Shown in pieces: positions 35,761 to 46,467 of a stretch of DNA of 64,000 nucleotides. The first letter of the stretch is position 1. Every line of letters starts with the position of its first letter. The stretch covers positions 54,343,501-54,407,500 of the forward strand of contig CM074862.1 in the NCBI GenBank assembly GCA_037501455.1. The letters run 5' to 3'. The stretch comes from Lantana camara (Eukaryota; Streptophyta; Magnoliopsida; Lamiales; Verbenaceae). Below the pieces are notes generated by a model. That model ran no database searches, had not been told where the DNA came from, and was given only the letters and a program-made list of their open reading frames with translations. A program made the position numbers and the translations under genes.

Positions 35761-36420
35761 ATAAAACTTGTGCTTTCCTAATAGACATTTGCACCCAGGG
35801 TTTCCATATCCGGGGTCTAAAATGTGTTTTCAAAATGTATTTTCTTTCGTGGACTTGTTTCTTAACTTAAGGTTTGCGATTTGCTTCATAATTTGACTAA
35901 AGCTTACTCGGTTATAGTAAGATCATAGTCTCACCTTAAGAGTAACTCACTTTAACGTACTCCTTTGTGTGTTACCTTTCTTGAATACCCTAAATGGTAT
36001 TACTCTCTTGTGTTACATGTTCTTTATATGTTCCTTGATCATTGTTTCGTGCATTTCATATGCATCTTGGTTAGTAGTGGGTCATAGTTCTTAAGCTCAC
36101 TCTAGTACACCACCTACAGGAGTTAAAGTTGAGCACTGGGATCCCCAGGGCACCGTATAATCTGTCTACCTACCTTTTATTACTATAGGTGAGGGGAAGT
36201 TATAAATGTTTTCCAACTGGAACCACGATTATACTATCGTATCATATGTTTTGAAATTCAAATCTAAACCTCGTTTTGAACTATCCCTTTTATCGGGACA
36301 TTCTTTTGAAAGGATCATTCATACTTTAATAGTATACCTTGATCTACAGCACATGTTTTCCAAAGTTCTGCATTCTTGTTCAAAGACAGTTACATGATCT
36401 GCATATGTTTTCAAAGTACA

Positions 36421-36497
36421 GAATCATATGTTTTACAGACAGAATCATATGTTTTACAGACTGAATCATATGTTTTACAGACAGCATCATATGTTAC
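36421..36497 (+). repeat. 21-bp tandem repeat in LTR O
   Basis: Unit GAATCATATGTTTTACAGAC plus one base, starting at 36,421, 36,442 and 36,463, with a partial fourth copy at 36,484. Confidence 0.92.
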
Positions 36498-36825
36498 AAT
36501 TGCAGTTTCACATGTTATAGTTAGCATACTGGAGTGGTACTCTGGTCACTGCTAATCTTAAATGCAAGCATACAGTTTATAGTTTGGGCCCGGCGGTTAT
36601 GTGTGGAGGTGATGTTCGGGAGGTGTGCGCCAACGACATTACCAATACCGGCCGCCACACTTAGACAATTGACACCGACTTTTAACAGGAGGTTTGTTAA
36701 GTCAGGACAATCTGTCTGGGAATGGATAGCAAATCTATTCCCATTACATATTTATAGGTCGCCTAGGGCTAGCTACCCGAAGTGACAAACAGTGGAGGAT
36801 GGTGCATGTTTGTATGCGTTGGTAA

Positions 36826-36980
36826 GAGTTGTTGTTGACCTTGGTCCGATAGTCTACTGTGTGCGGAGTTGTTGTCGACCTTGGTCCGATGCTCTACTAT
36901 ATGTGGGGTCATTGTTGATCTTGGTCCGATACTCTACTATACGTGGAATTATTGTTGATCCTGGTCGGATGCTCTACCAA
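36826..36980 (+). repeat. 40-bp tandem repeat in LTR O
   Basis: TTGGTCCGAT starts at 36,841, 36,881 and 36,921, and CTGGTCGGAT at 36,961, giving an exact 40-bp period. Units share GTTGTTGAC before and CTCTACTAT after; about four copies. Confidence 0.92.
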
Positions 36981-37837
36981 ATCATGTTTTTCTGGAGTAA
37001 GGATGGAGGAGCCTAGCTTGCGGGCAAAATTCTGTTTCATAAAGGATGGTTCATATTTGGAAAAGTTCACTTTACCCTTATCCCGTTTTATGAAAGAACT
37101 ATGAACCATCAACAGCATATGTGGGCGCGTGTGATAGCATTCATGAAAATGTTTTAAAACGTGCATTCTTTTACAGCATCACATTCAAAGAGTTTTATCA
37201 ACCGAGCTTGTTTCAAGTTCTTCTTCAAAGCCTTGCATTTAACAGTTCTGAACTTTACTTCAAATTCTTTATCACTCAGTACTTTCTTTTAAGTATTCCC
37301 TCACTTAGTCCTTTTGAGTAATACCTCTCCCGTTTTCTTGCCTCGTGGTTTCAGGTCTTGCAGCCGCAGTCTAGAGGTATCTTGAAGCTCTAGAGTGTCA
37401 TTTTTGTTTCAGTCGGGACTTAGTATTACTTTCTCTTTTGTGTCCTGCATATGTTTTATGGCTGCATTACTTTATGTTTCTGAATACTTGAGTATCTTTG
37501 TTATACTCTTTCTGGTACTCTATTACCGATATTTTGAACTCTGCTGTATCGGTATTTATATGTGAATATGTTACATGTTCTGATATGCCGAGTCTCTCTT
37601 ACACGATCGATATGTTCTTGCTTGTTACATGCCATCACGCACATGTTTTGAAAAGTTTTAAAATACTCTGATTTTCCGCTACATAGCCACATCGTTGTAC
37701 ATGTATAGTTCTGAGATAGACAGCCGTTCGCTGGAGTATTTCTTGAGTGATGGCTCACACCATTACTTGGGAGGTGCTTCAGTGCGGGGGTTGAGACACC
37801 GCTCTCCTCTTGTTCCAGTACGGGTGGGGGCGTTACA

Positions 37838-38247
37838 ATATTCATAATATTGATATTTTGAGTTAGATAAAGTCCATTACTTAGAGTACCGATGTGAACG
37901 GAAGAGTTGTTCCGTTTGATGAAGTATTTACCATTCTTAATAGAAGTTTCATAACCTTCACAATCTAAAATTGGAACATAAATTATATTACGAATAATGC
38001 TCGGTACATAAAGGATTTTATTTAAGACTAACTCAAAATTACCTAAATTTAATCTAATTGTGCCTAAAGCTCGAGCTTGAACGTTTGTGCCATCGCCGAT
38101 CTTCAAGACACATTCTCCTTCTTTGAGTTGTTGGACTTCACTTAGCATCTGTACATCATTACAGATATGAGTTCCACAACCAGTATCAAGTACCCAAGAA
38201 CTAGAATTAATAGAAAGATTTACTTCAACGAGAAAGATACTTTCTTT
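37838..38247 (-). pseudogene. pol: copia protease region
   Basis: Minus-strand product VNLSINSSSWVLDTGCGTHI carries the retropepsin motif DTG; copia proteases usually read D(S/T)GC. It continues LGNFELVLNKILYVPSIIRN and YETSIKNGKYFIKRNNSSVH, the normal path to the pre-integrase region, and is cut at 37,842 by solo LTR O. It would cleave the polyprotein. It is in a different frame from the gag upstream: gag ends FSLK-stop at 38,220 while this frame reads through the same bases as VQGYSKESIFLVEV, so one indel near 38,225-38,245 separates them. Confidence 0.9.
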
Positions 38248-39071
38248 AGAGTAGCCTTGTACTCTGGGCAGTTTCTCCTCCAATGTCCCGCTTTGCCACA
38301 ATGGAACCAAACATCCTCTTTCTGATCACGCTTCTTCTTTTGGGCCTTCCCCTTCGAAACGCCACTAGTGCGCCTAAGGGGTTTCTTCTTCTTCTTTTGG
38401 GCTTTCTTGCCCTTACCTTTAGAAGGCCCAGAAGAGGAAGATGGAGCATTCACCATCAAAACCTTATTGTCCTTCTTGATCGTGCTTTCAGCAGTCACAA
38501 GCTGACTAATCAGCTCAGCTACAGTAGCACCAGCATGATTCATGTTGAAATTAAGGACAAATGGGTTGAATGATGGTGGGAGCGAAGCTAGTAACAAATC
38601 CACTGAAAGCTCATCTTTCAATGGGATGTCCATGGAAGCAAGTTTCTCGGTAAGGGTGAGAAACTGAAGTCCATATTCATGGACACTTGAACCTTCCCTC
38701 ATTCTCAAATGGAACAATTCCTTTGAAGTGTTATACCTTGTAACACGTTCATGAGGGCGGTAAAGTTGCTCTAAGTGGTCGTAAATCTCCCAAGCGAATT
38801 CCATGGCCTCATGTTGCCTTTGCAAGTCCGGAGACATGTTAGCCAACATAAGGCAACGGGCTTGGAGATTGTCATCCTTCCACTTCTGAATCACGTCCCG
38901 CTCGGCCCGAGTGGGAGCTTCCCCTTCGGGACTAGGCTCCCCTTTGAAGAGAACATAAGTTCTCTTCTCAGAATCTAAAATGATTTTTAGATTCCTCATC
39001 CAATCAGAATAATTGGGACCAGTCAACTTGTTTGACTCGAGGATCGATATAAGAGGGTTTTTGGTTGCCAT
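38220..39071 (-). CDS. gag: copia gag
   Basis: 283 codons from ATG at 39,071. Begins MATKNPLISILESNKLTGPN, a UBN2-type copia gag start, with WMRNLKIILDSE, the EIYDHLEQLY and VHEYGLQFLTL helices, then a Lys-rich linker and a single knuckle. The knuckle reads WFHCGKAGHWRRNC: the first Cys of CX2CX4HX4C is Trp, so zinc binding should be lost. The open frame is long for an otherwise broken element. It ends where a frameshift separates it from protease. Role: RNA binding and particle assembly. Confidence 0.92.
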   Translation of the reverse strand: MATKNPLISILESNKLTGPNYSDWMRNLKIILDSEKRTYVLFKGEPSPEGEAPTRAERDVIQKWKDDNLQARCLMLANMSPDLQRQHEAMEFAWEIYDHLEQLYRPHERVTRYNTSKELFHLRMREGSSVHEYGLQFLTLTEKLASMDIPLKDELSVDLLLASLPPSFNPFVLNFNMNHAGATVAELISQLVTAESTIKKDNKVLMVNAPSSSSGPSKGKGKKAQKKKKKPLRRTSGVSKGKAQKKKRDQKEDVWFHCGKAGHWRRNCPEYKATLKKVSFSLK

Positions 39072-39276
39072 TTCAAAACACGTAGAGAATCACAGAATCT
39101 ACGACCTAAATGGTGAAACAGAGAACTAGTGAGCATGCTGAATTATAACGATATACAAAAGATAAGGTCTTTAATCTAATGTAGCTCCCACTGTTTTTGA
39201 AAGATCTATAATTCCCAAAGATCTAAGAGGAACACGTTTCCCAATGGGTACTAAGATCCTAGGCATTTTACCTCGA

Positions 39277-39575
39277 ACCCACGACTCGCGGGCATTCTAA
39301 GTAAGAACCCCAGGTAGGTACAACTTACCAATTCTAACACCTTTAGAACTCTTAGTAATTGTTTTTGCATCACCTATCTTTCAATATGGACCCACGACTC
39401 GTGTGACATCCATATTTACTTAGGTGTTAAGCTAGACCAAAACTTAGTTCGAACGACCCACGACTCGCGGACATCGCCCTTGGTAAAATTGATCACGAAA
39501 TATTGATCATTTAAAATGAACAATTAGGTAACTAAGAACTAATAAGCTCCACTAGCTATCCCACGACTCGCGGAC
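39277..39575 (-). repeat. Four dispersed CCCACGACTCGCGGAC boxes in the copia leader
   Basis: Plus-strand copies at 39,279, 39,391 (decayed GTGTGAC end), 39,458 and 39,560. Steps are 112, 67 and 102 bp. Flanking sequences are not repeated, so this is not a simple tandem array. The box itself contains the ACTCG/CGAGT theme seen in the gypsy LTRs. Confidence 0.8.
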
Positions 39576-40718
39576 AATAACTAGCTTCACTTACTAAATT
39601 TAAAACCTATTGATGGAATGCTAGGAATTTAATTAAAAATTTGCATCTCGAATTAAATACCTATTTGTTCGAAATTAGCTTAATATTTAATGGGAATTTT
39701 CGAATCAACCGGAGAGTTGTCCGGTTCGACCTCACCAACATATATGTTATCCAATTTTATTAGTCTTGATTAATGCAAGTACACTTAAAAGCATTTCGAA
39801 CAAGCACATAAACAGATAACATGTCCTAGCATGATACTAACATGTAATGATCATGGGTTCTACCTATCTTATGCGTGATATGTGGGAGCCACTCCACAAT
39901 CACAAGTTCTAACATACATGCCACATAAACAGTTTAAATCACATAGGGGAAAGGGGTAACAAAATACGAGCCCATCTTGAGGGTCTTCACTTATGGCCTC
40001 CTTGGTACTTGAATGTGGTCTATCTTACTCCATGGGTGCATTGTCTCCAAAATGAAAATAAAACCTCACAACCTATCTCTACTCCCAAATTACAATAAAA
40101 AGAAAAAGACATAAAGTAATACGGCTCAATCTTCATATTGGCCTTAGACAATTACACGGGGCATACCCCGGCCTCAAAAACAATAATATGAAAAGCCACA
40201 TAATAAATCACATAACAGTACGCACATAAGTGAGGCTCCAACCTCAATTGAAAAATGCAACTATAGGGCTCCAACCCCAATTTAAACCATCCATGTGCAT
40301 AAATTAAAACCATACATAAGTCTAAACCCATGATCACCAAACATGCTTTGCAAGAATTTAAATTTAAACAATAAATTAAAATCCTCGCCTTAAGCTCTAA
40401 TAGCTTAAAACACGACTTAGATGCAATTCTTGTTCAAGAGCCTTTTCAATAAAACCCGAAAAACAATAAACCAATAAAATTCTAATTAATTTCCAAAATT
40501 AGTATTTTTATTCTTTCAATATTTTCAGAAAATAAAGTTTGCAATTTTTCTCAAAATTTAAATCGATTAATTTCTCAAAAATCCCAATTTAATAAAAAAT
40601 TTAAAATAATTTTATTTTAGCAAAACTGATTTTAAAAGATAAAATTAAAATAAAATTAAATCGGGATTTTCAAGGACCGAAAACACGAAACCACGAAGAT
40701 TGGCCCGAAACCACCCGC

Positions 40719-40795
40719 CCAAGGGGGGGCATTGGGCGCGCGGCATCAAGCACGTGTGCGCACTGGGCGCGCGGCCCGTGCGCTAGTGAACTTAC
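40719..40795 (-). repeat. GC-rich block with two TGGGCGCGCGGC motifs
   Basis: TTGGGCGCGCGGC and CTGGGCGCGCGGC flank CACGTGTGCGCAC, in an AT-rich leader. GCGCGC cores can pair with themselves. Confidence 0.75.
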
Positions 40796-40800
40796 TTATT

Positions 40801-41207
40801 GAAGTAAGCACCCTCATGTATCACGCACGTATCAACTATACACTTTGCACCTGCATGAAACAAGGTGGTCCTTCTTAAGGACGTGATCCCACAAGTAAGC
40901 CTTAGAGGAGTCAGGTTGACACTCCCACTATCTGTAGGACTGATCGGCTTGGAGTATTTTACTAATCATGACTTATGTGATATAGGTCTCGTTTCATGAA
41001 CCATTTCACCTAAATGGTAGAGTCCTAAAGTCATCAGGATTAGGGGAGTTCTCATACATGCACAGATAAAGTAAACGCATACCAAACAAGAGAATATAAA
41101 GAAGTGTTGCCTCAATTTGTTATTTCATTCAAAGATTGTCTGTGATTTCAATAAGGAAAAGCACAAAGCGGATATACAATCGGCTTTCTAGGGCATTATT
41201 CCTAACA
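40801..41207 (-). mobile_element. 5' LTR remnant of the copia element (5' part only)
   Basis: The minus strand starts TGTTAGGAATAATGCCCTAG at 41,207, a typical copia LTR opening, directly beside the CAAAT duplication. The matching LTR 3' end (...TTTTCCAACA) is not found on this side. The inner limit given is approximate. Confidence 0.65.
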
Positions 41208-42435
41208 CAAATCCAAGGGTTATCTAGACGAGAGCATTTCTCATCAATGAGGGACTTATCGCGGATATCATTAGTAAATGAAGGTGTGGGAATTGTAGAA
41301 GAGCTAGGAACTTGGGAGTCCCAAATTTACTGGAGAAACGAGATGGTCAACTTGACATTCAAAAATATAAAAAAAAAAAAAAAGAAGAATGAGGTAGAGC
41401 ACGAGAATTTGGGGCAATTAGTTCACGATTGTATCAAGGGGAAATAAAGGAGATTTAAGGAATAGTGGAACATTGATGACTGGGAAGTTGTACCCGCTAG
41501 AGAATACTACTTGATGATTCCGATGAGCATCTCTTTACCGGACCACCAAGATACAAGAGAGAGATACCAAGAAGCCGAGATTTGAATTGGATGAAGTTTA
41601 AGGATATCCATCGTGAGATTTCAAGTTAACTGGAGGTCATGTTACGATAGACTTCGGAGGAAAAGAATTGAAATAATCCATCATGATAAATTAAGGGATT
41701 GTAGACCGGAAAAAGGAATTACTAGGGAGTAGATATCGCCAATTAGAGACGAAGTTGGAAGAAATAATGGGATTATCAATCTAAGGATTCGTTCAAGAAC
41801 ACCGAGGTTGAGGGATTAGGATCACGAGATCTAAGACATCAACTTTGACTCGTCACTTAATCATAATAATGTGAAGGACTCCGAGAATGGTGAACGGTAC
41901 ACAAATCATTCATGGCACATGCATCATGCATCTTTAATCGCTGTATAATTGTCGTGTGTTTTACTTGTGCATGCGTGTTTGTTGTGTCTTGTGCTCGTAT
42001 GTGTGTGATTTTCACGGTAGGTCGAGGGTCGTGTTTGCAACGGTCTTTCGAAAGAGCATGGCGTGATGGTTTAGCTCTACAGCAAAGGGACTTCTTGAGT
42101 TAGAAGGTGCGAGTGGTGGAAGTTCGGTAACTACGTCATTCGTGTAACACCGAGCTCTTGAGTAGTTGGAATGAATCAAATGATGGGTGATGAATCAAAT
42201 TTGGACCCTCCTATTGTGCAAAACATTTTAGTTGCTCCTAGCCCAGATCAAGCGGTGAGGAATTACTCCATCAAGATTTTAAAAAGTGATCAGACCCCTT
42301 GTGCGTGAAGACCATACCGGGCTAATCCTTGTCGGGACATCATGAACCTCGAACATGGGATGAATACAGGAAGTAGCTTGAGCTTGAAACTCGAGCGGAG
42401 AACCTATGGACTAGGTTCTTTTAAGGAGGGAGGAT
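41208..42435 (+). mobile_element. Internal region of element F-H, right part (3' tail)
   Basis: Joins precisely to 24,119 once the copia element and one CAAAT are removed. It ends in AAGGAGGGAGGAT before LTR H. No pol domain is recognisable in any frame. The conserved post-gag box lies at 41,888-41,935, and a segment near 42,340-42,420 (CATGAACCTCGAAC, CTTGAAACTCGAGC) is shared with element J. Confidence 0.8.
41888..41935 (+). other. Conserved post-gag motif in element F-H
   Basis: GGTGAACGGTACAC, then ATTCATGGCACATGCATCAT; equivalent to the boxes at 30,542 and 52,796. Confidence 0.7.
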
Positions 42436-43584
42436 TGTGACACCCCGTTTCTTCGATAAGCCAGGTATGATGTCACGAGAGGGTTTCTGACATTTTAATT
42501 TCTCTTTTGATTTAATTTATACGTTGAATTAATTGTTTACGTGTCATCTGAGCCCTAATTGTGTATGTTTTACGTTTTAACTTCCGTATTTAATTGCTAA
42601 TACTTGATTTTTATTCTTGAACTATGTGAATTCGTGATATACATGAATTATATGATTTATGAACTTGTTTACGTGTTTATTTTATTCACTTATAACTTAT
42701 TCGAATTGGTCGGAGACCATTTCTTTTTTTTTTTTGGGATTTGAGGTCCTCACGAGTTTTAGCGCACCTCATGTTCCGAAGGCTATAACTTGAGTTCGAG
42801 AATTCTGATTTGAATTCCAAAGTAACTCTGGACTCATAATGAAGACACGGAACTAAGGAACCTAGTCTTATATTTTTCTAAGCCCATTTGAGCCTCCAAA
42901 ATTTTTCCGAACAGAGCCACATGCGCAGATTCGCCACCTTGGAGTATTTTGAGGATAACTCTTTCAATTTTCAACCTTTTCACTTGATTCTTGGCCCCAC
43001 ATCACCCCAAATCAATAACTACCACCCCCTTTACCCTCATTCTCTGTCAAGACAAGGAAAGGGAGGAAATTTTCAGCTTCTTTGGAGAGAAGAAACCCAT
43101 TCCCGCCACTATTCACCTTGAGGGGGAATTGAGCTCTAATCTCCATTTAACTTCATCAACTTCAAGAGGTAAGTATAATTTTGGTATCTGCAACCTTGTG
43201 TGATCATTTTAAGCTACGAATCTTGAGTTATAGCAAAGATTTGATATAGATATGAGTATGACAATGTATAGTTAGGTTAGAGCTTCAAATCTTGAACCCA
43301 TGCCTTGAGTTCGGTTTTGTGTGAATTTGAGCATGAACTATGATCACCCTAAGATTCCTTTATACATTCTTAAACATTTATTTGATGTATGTGCTGATTA
43401 TAAAGTTCCACCATTGTTAAAATTTGAGTTTCTTCGACTTTTTGAACTGATTTGATCTCCATGGCTGCTCCTTGATTGTTGTTCGTTTTCGGGGCTGTTT
43501 CGGATGGGATTTCGGCATGAAATTTGGTGGGTTGATGCATGATAATGTTTTGTATGTTGTTACCTTAATCTTCCCCTATTCCTT
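42436..43584 (+). mobile_element. LTR H (3' LTR of element F-H), part 1
   Basis: Starts TGTGACACCCCG after a polypurine tract. Pairs with LTR F (16,278 onward): the same order of GCGCACC, GAATTC and AGAGGTAAGT motifs and the same flanks. Interrupted at 43,584 by solo LTR I at a TCCTT target. Confidence 0.9.
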
Positions 43585-46467
43585 TGTAACGCCCGACCGT
43601 GAGGCGGAGACCCGACCCGTATGTGAAATGGGAAATCCACACACGTGCCAAATCACGGTGAACGGGGACATAACTCACACGCTAAGCTAGGCGGGAGCTA
43701 ACCCTTAAACCAATCAATAACCAAAATAACTACAACCGAGAAATAATAATGAAAGCGGAAGCAATATATCCAATATTCACAATGAGCGCTCAAGCTCCAA
43801 AAATATCCCACAAATACATCAAGGTAGTAACATTGACATCACGACAGCAAAATAACATGATACACTCCATACATAATCATAATACAAGATAAAAGTGTAA
43901 ATGAGTGTAAAGGAAATTCTAGACACCAATGCAAGACCTAGACGACTCGTATTCTTGCCTAGCACCTCCAAACCTGCACAAAAGAACTGAAAACAAACCG
44001 GGTTCAGTCTAAAAGAGACTGGTGGGTAGAAAAACTGGGCATAGTATATAATACAATGGAATTTAACCACATACATGCAAGACCTAATCCCATTTGAAGT
44101 TTGATAAGAATTACCCAAGCGGGCAAAACAAGGTGAACATCAATGGGATTACGACTATCATATTCATTCATATTTAATCATAGGTTTTCATAGCCAGGCG
44201 AGTGGGCGTACATAAACTTCAACCTTCTCCTTGTGTATTCATAACATGATTCATTGGTTATCATACAATCTTTTGTGCACACTCATATCATCATCATATT
44301 CATATATATACACCTTTTTCCTCCGGTGGTGGACGGGCTTGGAAGACCCGGCCACCTGAACATATCAATATGGCGAGTGAGGTTCATGAACCCTCACCAC
44401 CTAAACATATCAATATGGCGAGTGAGGTTCATAAACCCTCACCTGAATGAGGTCGGTATTCGCCGTAATTGGTTGGAACTAGTATATGGGATCACCGTTG
44501 ACCCTTGCCTCCCCGGATAGACACACACACTAAGTTCCAGGGCCCGTGTTCATAACAATCATGATCTCGCCAAAAATCATAGGGTAGGGTTCATAAGTAG
44601 AAGGCTTACATTTGAAATCATTTACGCAAGAAAAGACTCTATATACATATAATATACATTTTGGCTTAAAACTTTGCACATTGGTTGTATATAGGGTCAA
44701 TTTAACTAATAGAAGAGAAACCCCGCCTTGAAGCGACAAAACAAGTAAGTAAGGCCACAAAGGTCGCCCTCGCCTTCGACCAAACTCGACTCTGTGCAAA
44801 AGAGGTGGTGACAGACTCAAATTGACCACATACGATGCTCGACTATGTTATGCATATGATATGAGATACATAAGATGTGCAAATCATGTTATGGTGTTAT
44901 ATAAACAAGTAATTCATTCAAAACGTTACATACATGAAGGTTACACATTCAACCATTTCATAACTTTCACAAATTCTATTAAAACGAGTCATAAACTTGA
45001 TACATTAATCATAACACATAATAATACATGTCAGCATAGCGTAGAAGTCATAAAAGAAGTGGAGGAAGGTCAAACAAGGGAATAAAAACAAGAAAAACGG
45101 AACCGGAGTAATGAAAAAAACGCAGGACAGAATCCACCCCCATGGATTTTTCCAAAGGGAAAACTCCACCACCATGGATTCTGGTCCAGGAGCCTACTGA
45201 CTCAAATCCACCCCCGCGGATTTTTCCAAAGGAAAAATCCACCCCCCGTGGATTTGACTCTGTAGCCAAAAAAACACACAAACAGGAAAAAAAAAATGAA
45301 ATGGAAACCATAAATCACTAAGACAACACAAAACTCAACCTAAAAGCACCCTAGATCTGGTCATGAACTCATATATTCAAGCTATATTACATTAAGCAAC
45401 AAGAACTTCAAATAATGCATCAAAAAGTCATCACCCAATTCATATCTTTCAAAACCTTCAAGTTCATTAATAGCACATACTAATCCCTCAACCACCATGC
45501 AATACAAGTCCATATAATCATAAATACATGTCTTAGGGTCATATATAACTTATGCAACTCAAAGAAATTCCAAGAAAGCATGCTAGAATCAAAATTTTAC
45601 ATGAAACCCTTACTATTCAATCATTTCTTCCAAACTTGATCAAATCATGGTGAAAACATGCAAACTTGGACTTCAAAGAACTACAAGGAGAAGTACATAT
45701 CAAAAATGGAGTTACCTTTAAGAAATGGTGGTGAAAGGATGAGAGATGAGCTCAAATTCTCTCTTGATGAATAATGGTCTCTTTCTTCTCTTCCCTTTCT
45801 TCTTCTTCTTCTTGTTTAGCTGAAAATGTGGGGTTTGGGGGGACTGAGTAGGGAATTGGGAGTGGCTGGCAAGTGGGTAGGGTCAATGGGTAGGTTATAG
45901 GTGTGTTATTTTACGTCCCTAGCTTAGGTACAATCATGAATGGTCGTTTAAGGCGCAACATGATCATTTTGGTTGAAGTTTGGGAATCCAAATGATCTTA
46001 AAAAGGTATGAGGTTTGTCCCATTGCATCCTAATCGTCGATACGGATCCAACGGAGGTGACGAAACTCGATTCCGAGTTCCCGAGCTCAAGTTACAACAC
46101 CCGGAACACAAGGTACGCTAAATGCCCTTTAGCTCCCTTTTCGGTTCCGATCACACAAACATACCCAAAACTCAAACTTACAAGAATGAAATCAATCAAA
46201 GAACATATAAACATGAACATAGAACACTTATATCGATCATTCAAAATTATCACAAAAAACGAAAATCAAATCAAGCTGAAACAAGATCAAGTAAACAAAT
46301 GCATTCAAACTCGAGTAAAATTCAGTGAATAAGAATTCAAATTAAATATCAACTAAGTATATAAAATATAAAATTAATGAAGTAATTATGAAAATAAAAC
46401 AAGTAATTTGTGCAAATTGGTAAACACATATGTCGTACGTGTTCGACCAGAAAGTCGGGGCGTTACA
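43585..46467 (-). mobile_element. Solo LTR I (gypsy type), minus strand, TSD TCCTT
   Basis: TGTAACGCCC...GGGGCGTTACA, 2,883 bp, flanked by TCCTT (43,580-43,584 and 46,468-46,472). Minus orientation is shown by AAGCTAGGCGG at 43,684 (minus CCGCCTAGCTT), hairpin CAGTC/GACTG at 44,007-44,022 with CCGGTTT-side signals reversed, donor-like AAAGGTAAC near 45,713 (minus), the palindrome block at 45,121-45,256 and the GAATTC-like motif near 46,068. No internal region, so solo. Confidence 0.92.
45121..45256 (-). repeat. Palindrome block of solo LTR I (AAATCCAC type)
   Basis: Four palindromes read on the plus strand as AATCCACCCCCATGGATT, CTCCACCACCATGGATT, AAATCCACCCCCGCGGATTT and AAATCCACCCCCCGTGGATT, in two pairs separated by TTTTCCAAAGGGAAAA and TTTTCCAAAGGAAAAA, which are themselves inverted repeats. 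The plan matches that of solo LTR D on the opposite strand. Confidence 0.88.

Larger units (their letters stand above)
33695..37837 (+). mobile_element. Solo LTR O, 4.1 kb, TSD ATATT
   Basis: Begins TGTAACAACCCAAAAC and ends GGGGGCGTTACA, with ATATT at 33,690-33,694 and 37,838-37,842. No PBS, PPT or protein domain is visible inside, so it is best read as a solo LTR. It keeps a faint version of the common skeleton: ATAGGTGAGGGG near 36,186, CTCACTTAGTCC near 37,302, TCTTGCAG near 37,356, and GTGCGGGGGTTGAGACACC near 37,780. It lacks the palindrome block and is the most divergent LTR here. GT-rich, TGAATAGTA-rich, 21-bp and 40-bp repeat tracts are listed separately. Confidence 0.85.
39072..40800 (-). 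mobile_element. 5' leader of the copia element (non-coding)
   Basis: About 1.7 kb between gag ATG and the 5' LTR remnant. I could not find a primer binding site (GCTCTGATACCA on this strand). It contains four copies of a CCCACGACTCGCGG box (39,277-39,575), a long A/T-rich stretch (40,450-40,660) and a GC-rich block (40,719-40,795). No ORF is convincing. The boundary with the LTR is not fixed. Confidence 0.6.
24120..41207 (-). mobile_element. Ty1/copia retrotransposon, minus strand, with two nested insertions, TSD CAAAT
   Basis: The left end reads TGTTGGAAAACACG (minus-strand LTR 3' end ...TTTTCCAACA); the right end reads ...ATTCCTAACA (minus-strand LTR start TGTTAGGAAT). CAAAT lies on both sides (24,115-24,119; 41,208-41,212). 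The protein order on the minus strand, gag, protease, integrase, RT, is that of Ty1/copia. Element N interrupts the integrase and solo LTR O interrupts the protease/pre-integrase region. Both LTRs are incomplete: the left keeps the 3' part and the right keeps the 5' part, so they share little or no sequence. RNase H is lost. The element is dead. Confidence 0.9.

Noticed and set aside
33695..37837. Solo LTR O as a complete small retrotransposon
   Set aside because: No second LTR, PBS, PPT or coding domain; landmarks occur once and in LTR order, so a solo LTR is favoured.
43885..44000. Minus-strand 99-codon ORF in solo LTR I (43,819-44,118) as a membrane protein
   Set aside because: Hydrophobic composition comes from T-rich LTR sequence; not conserved in other LTRs.
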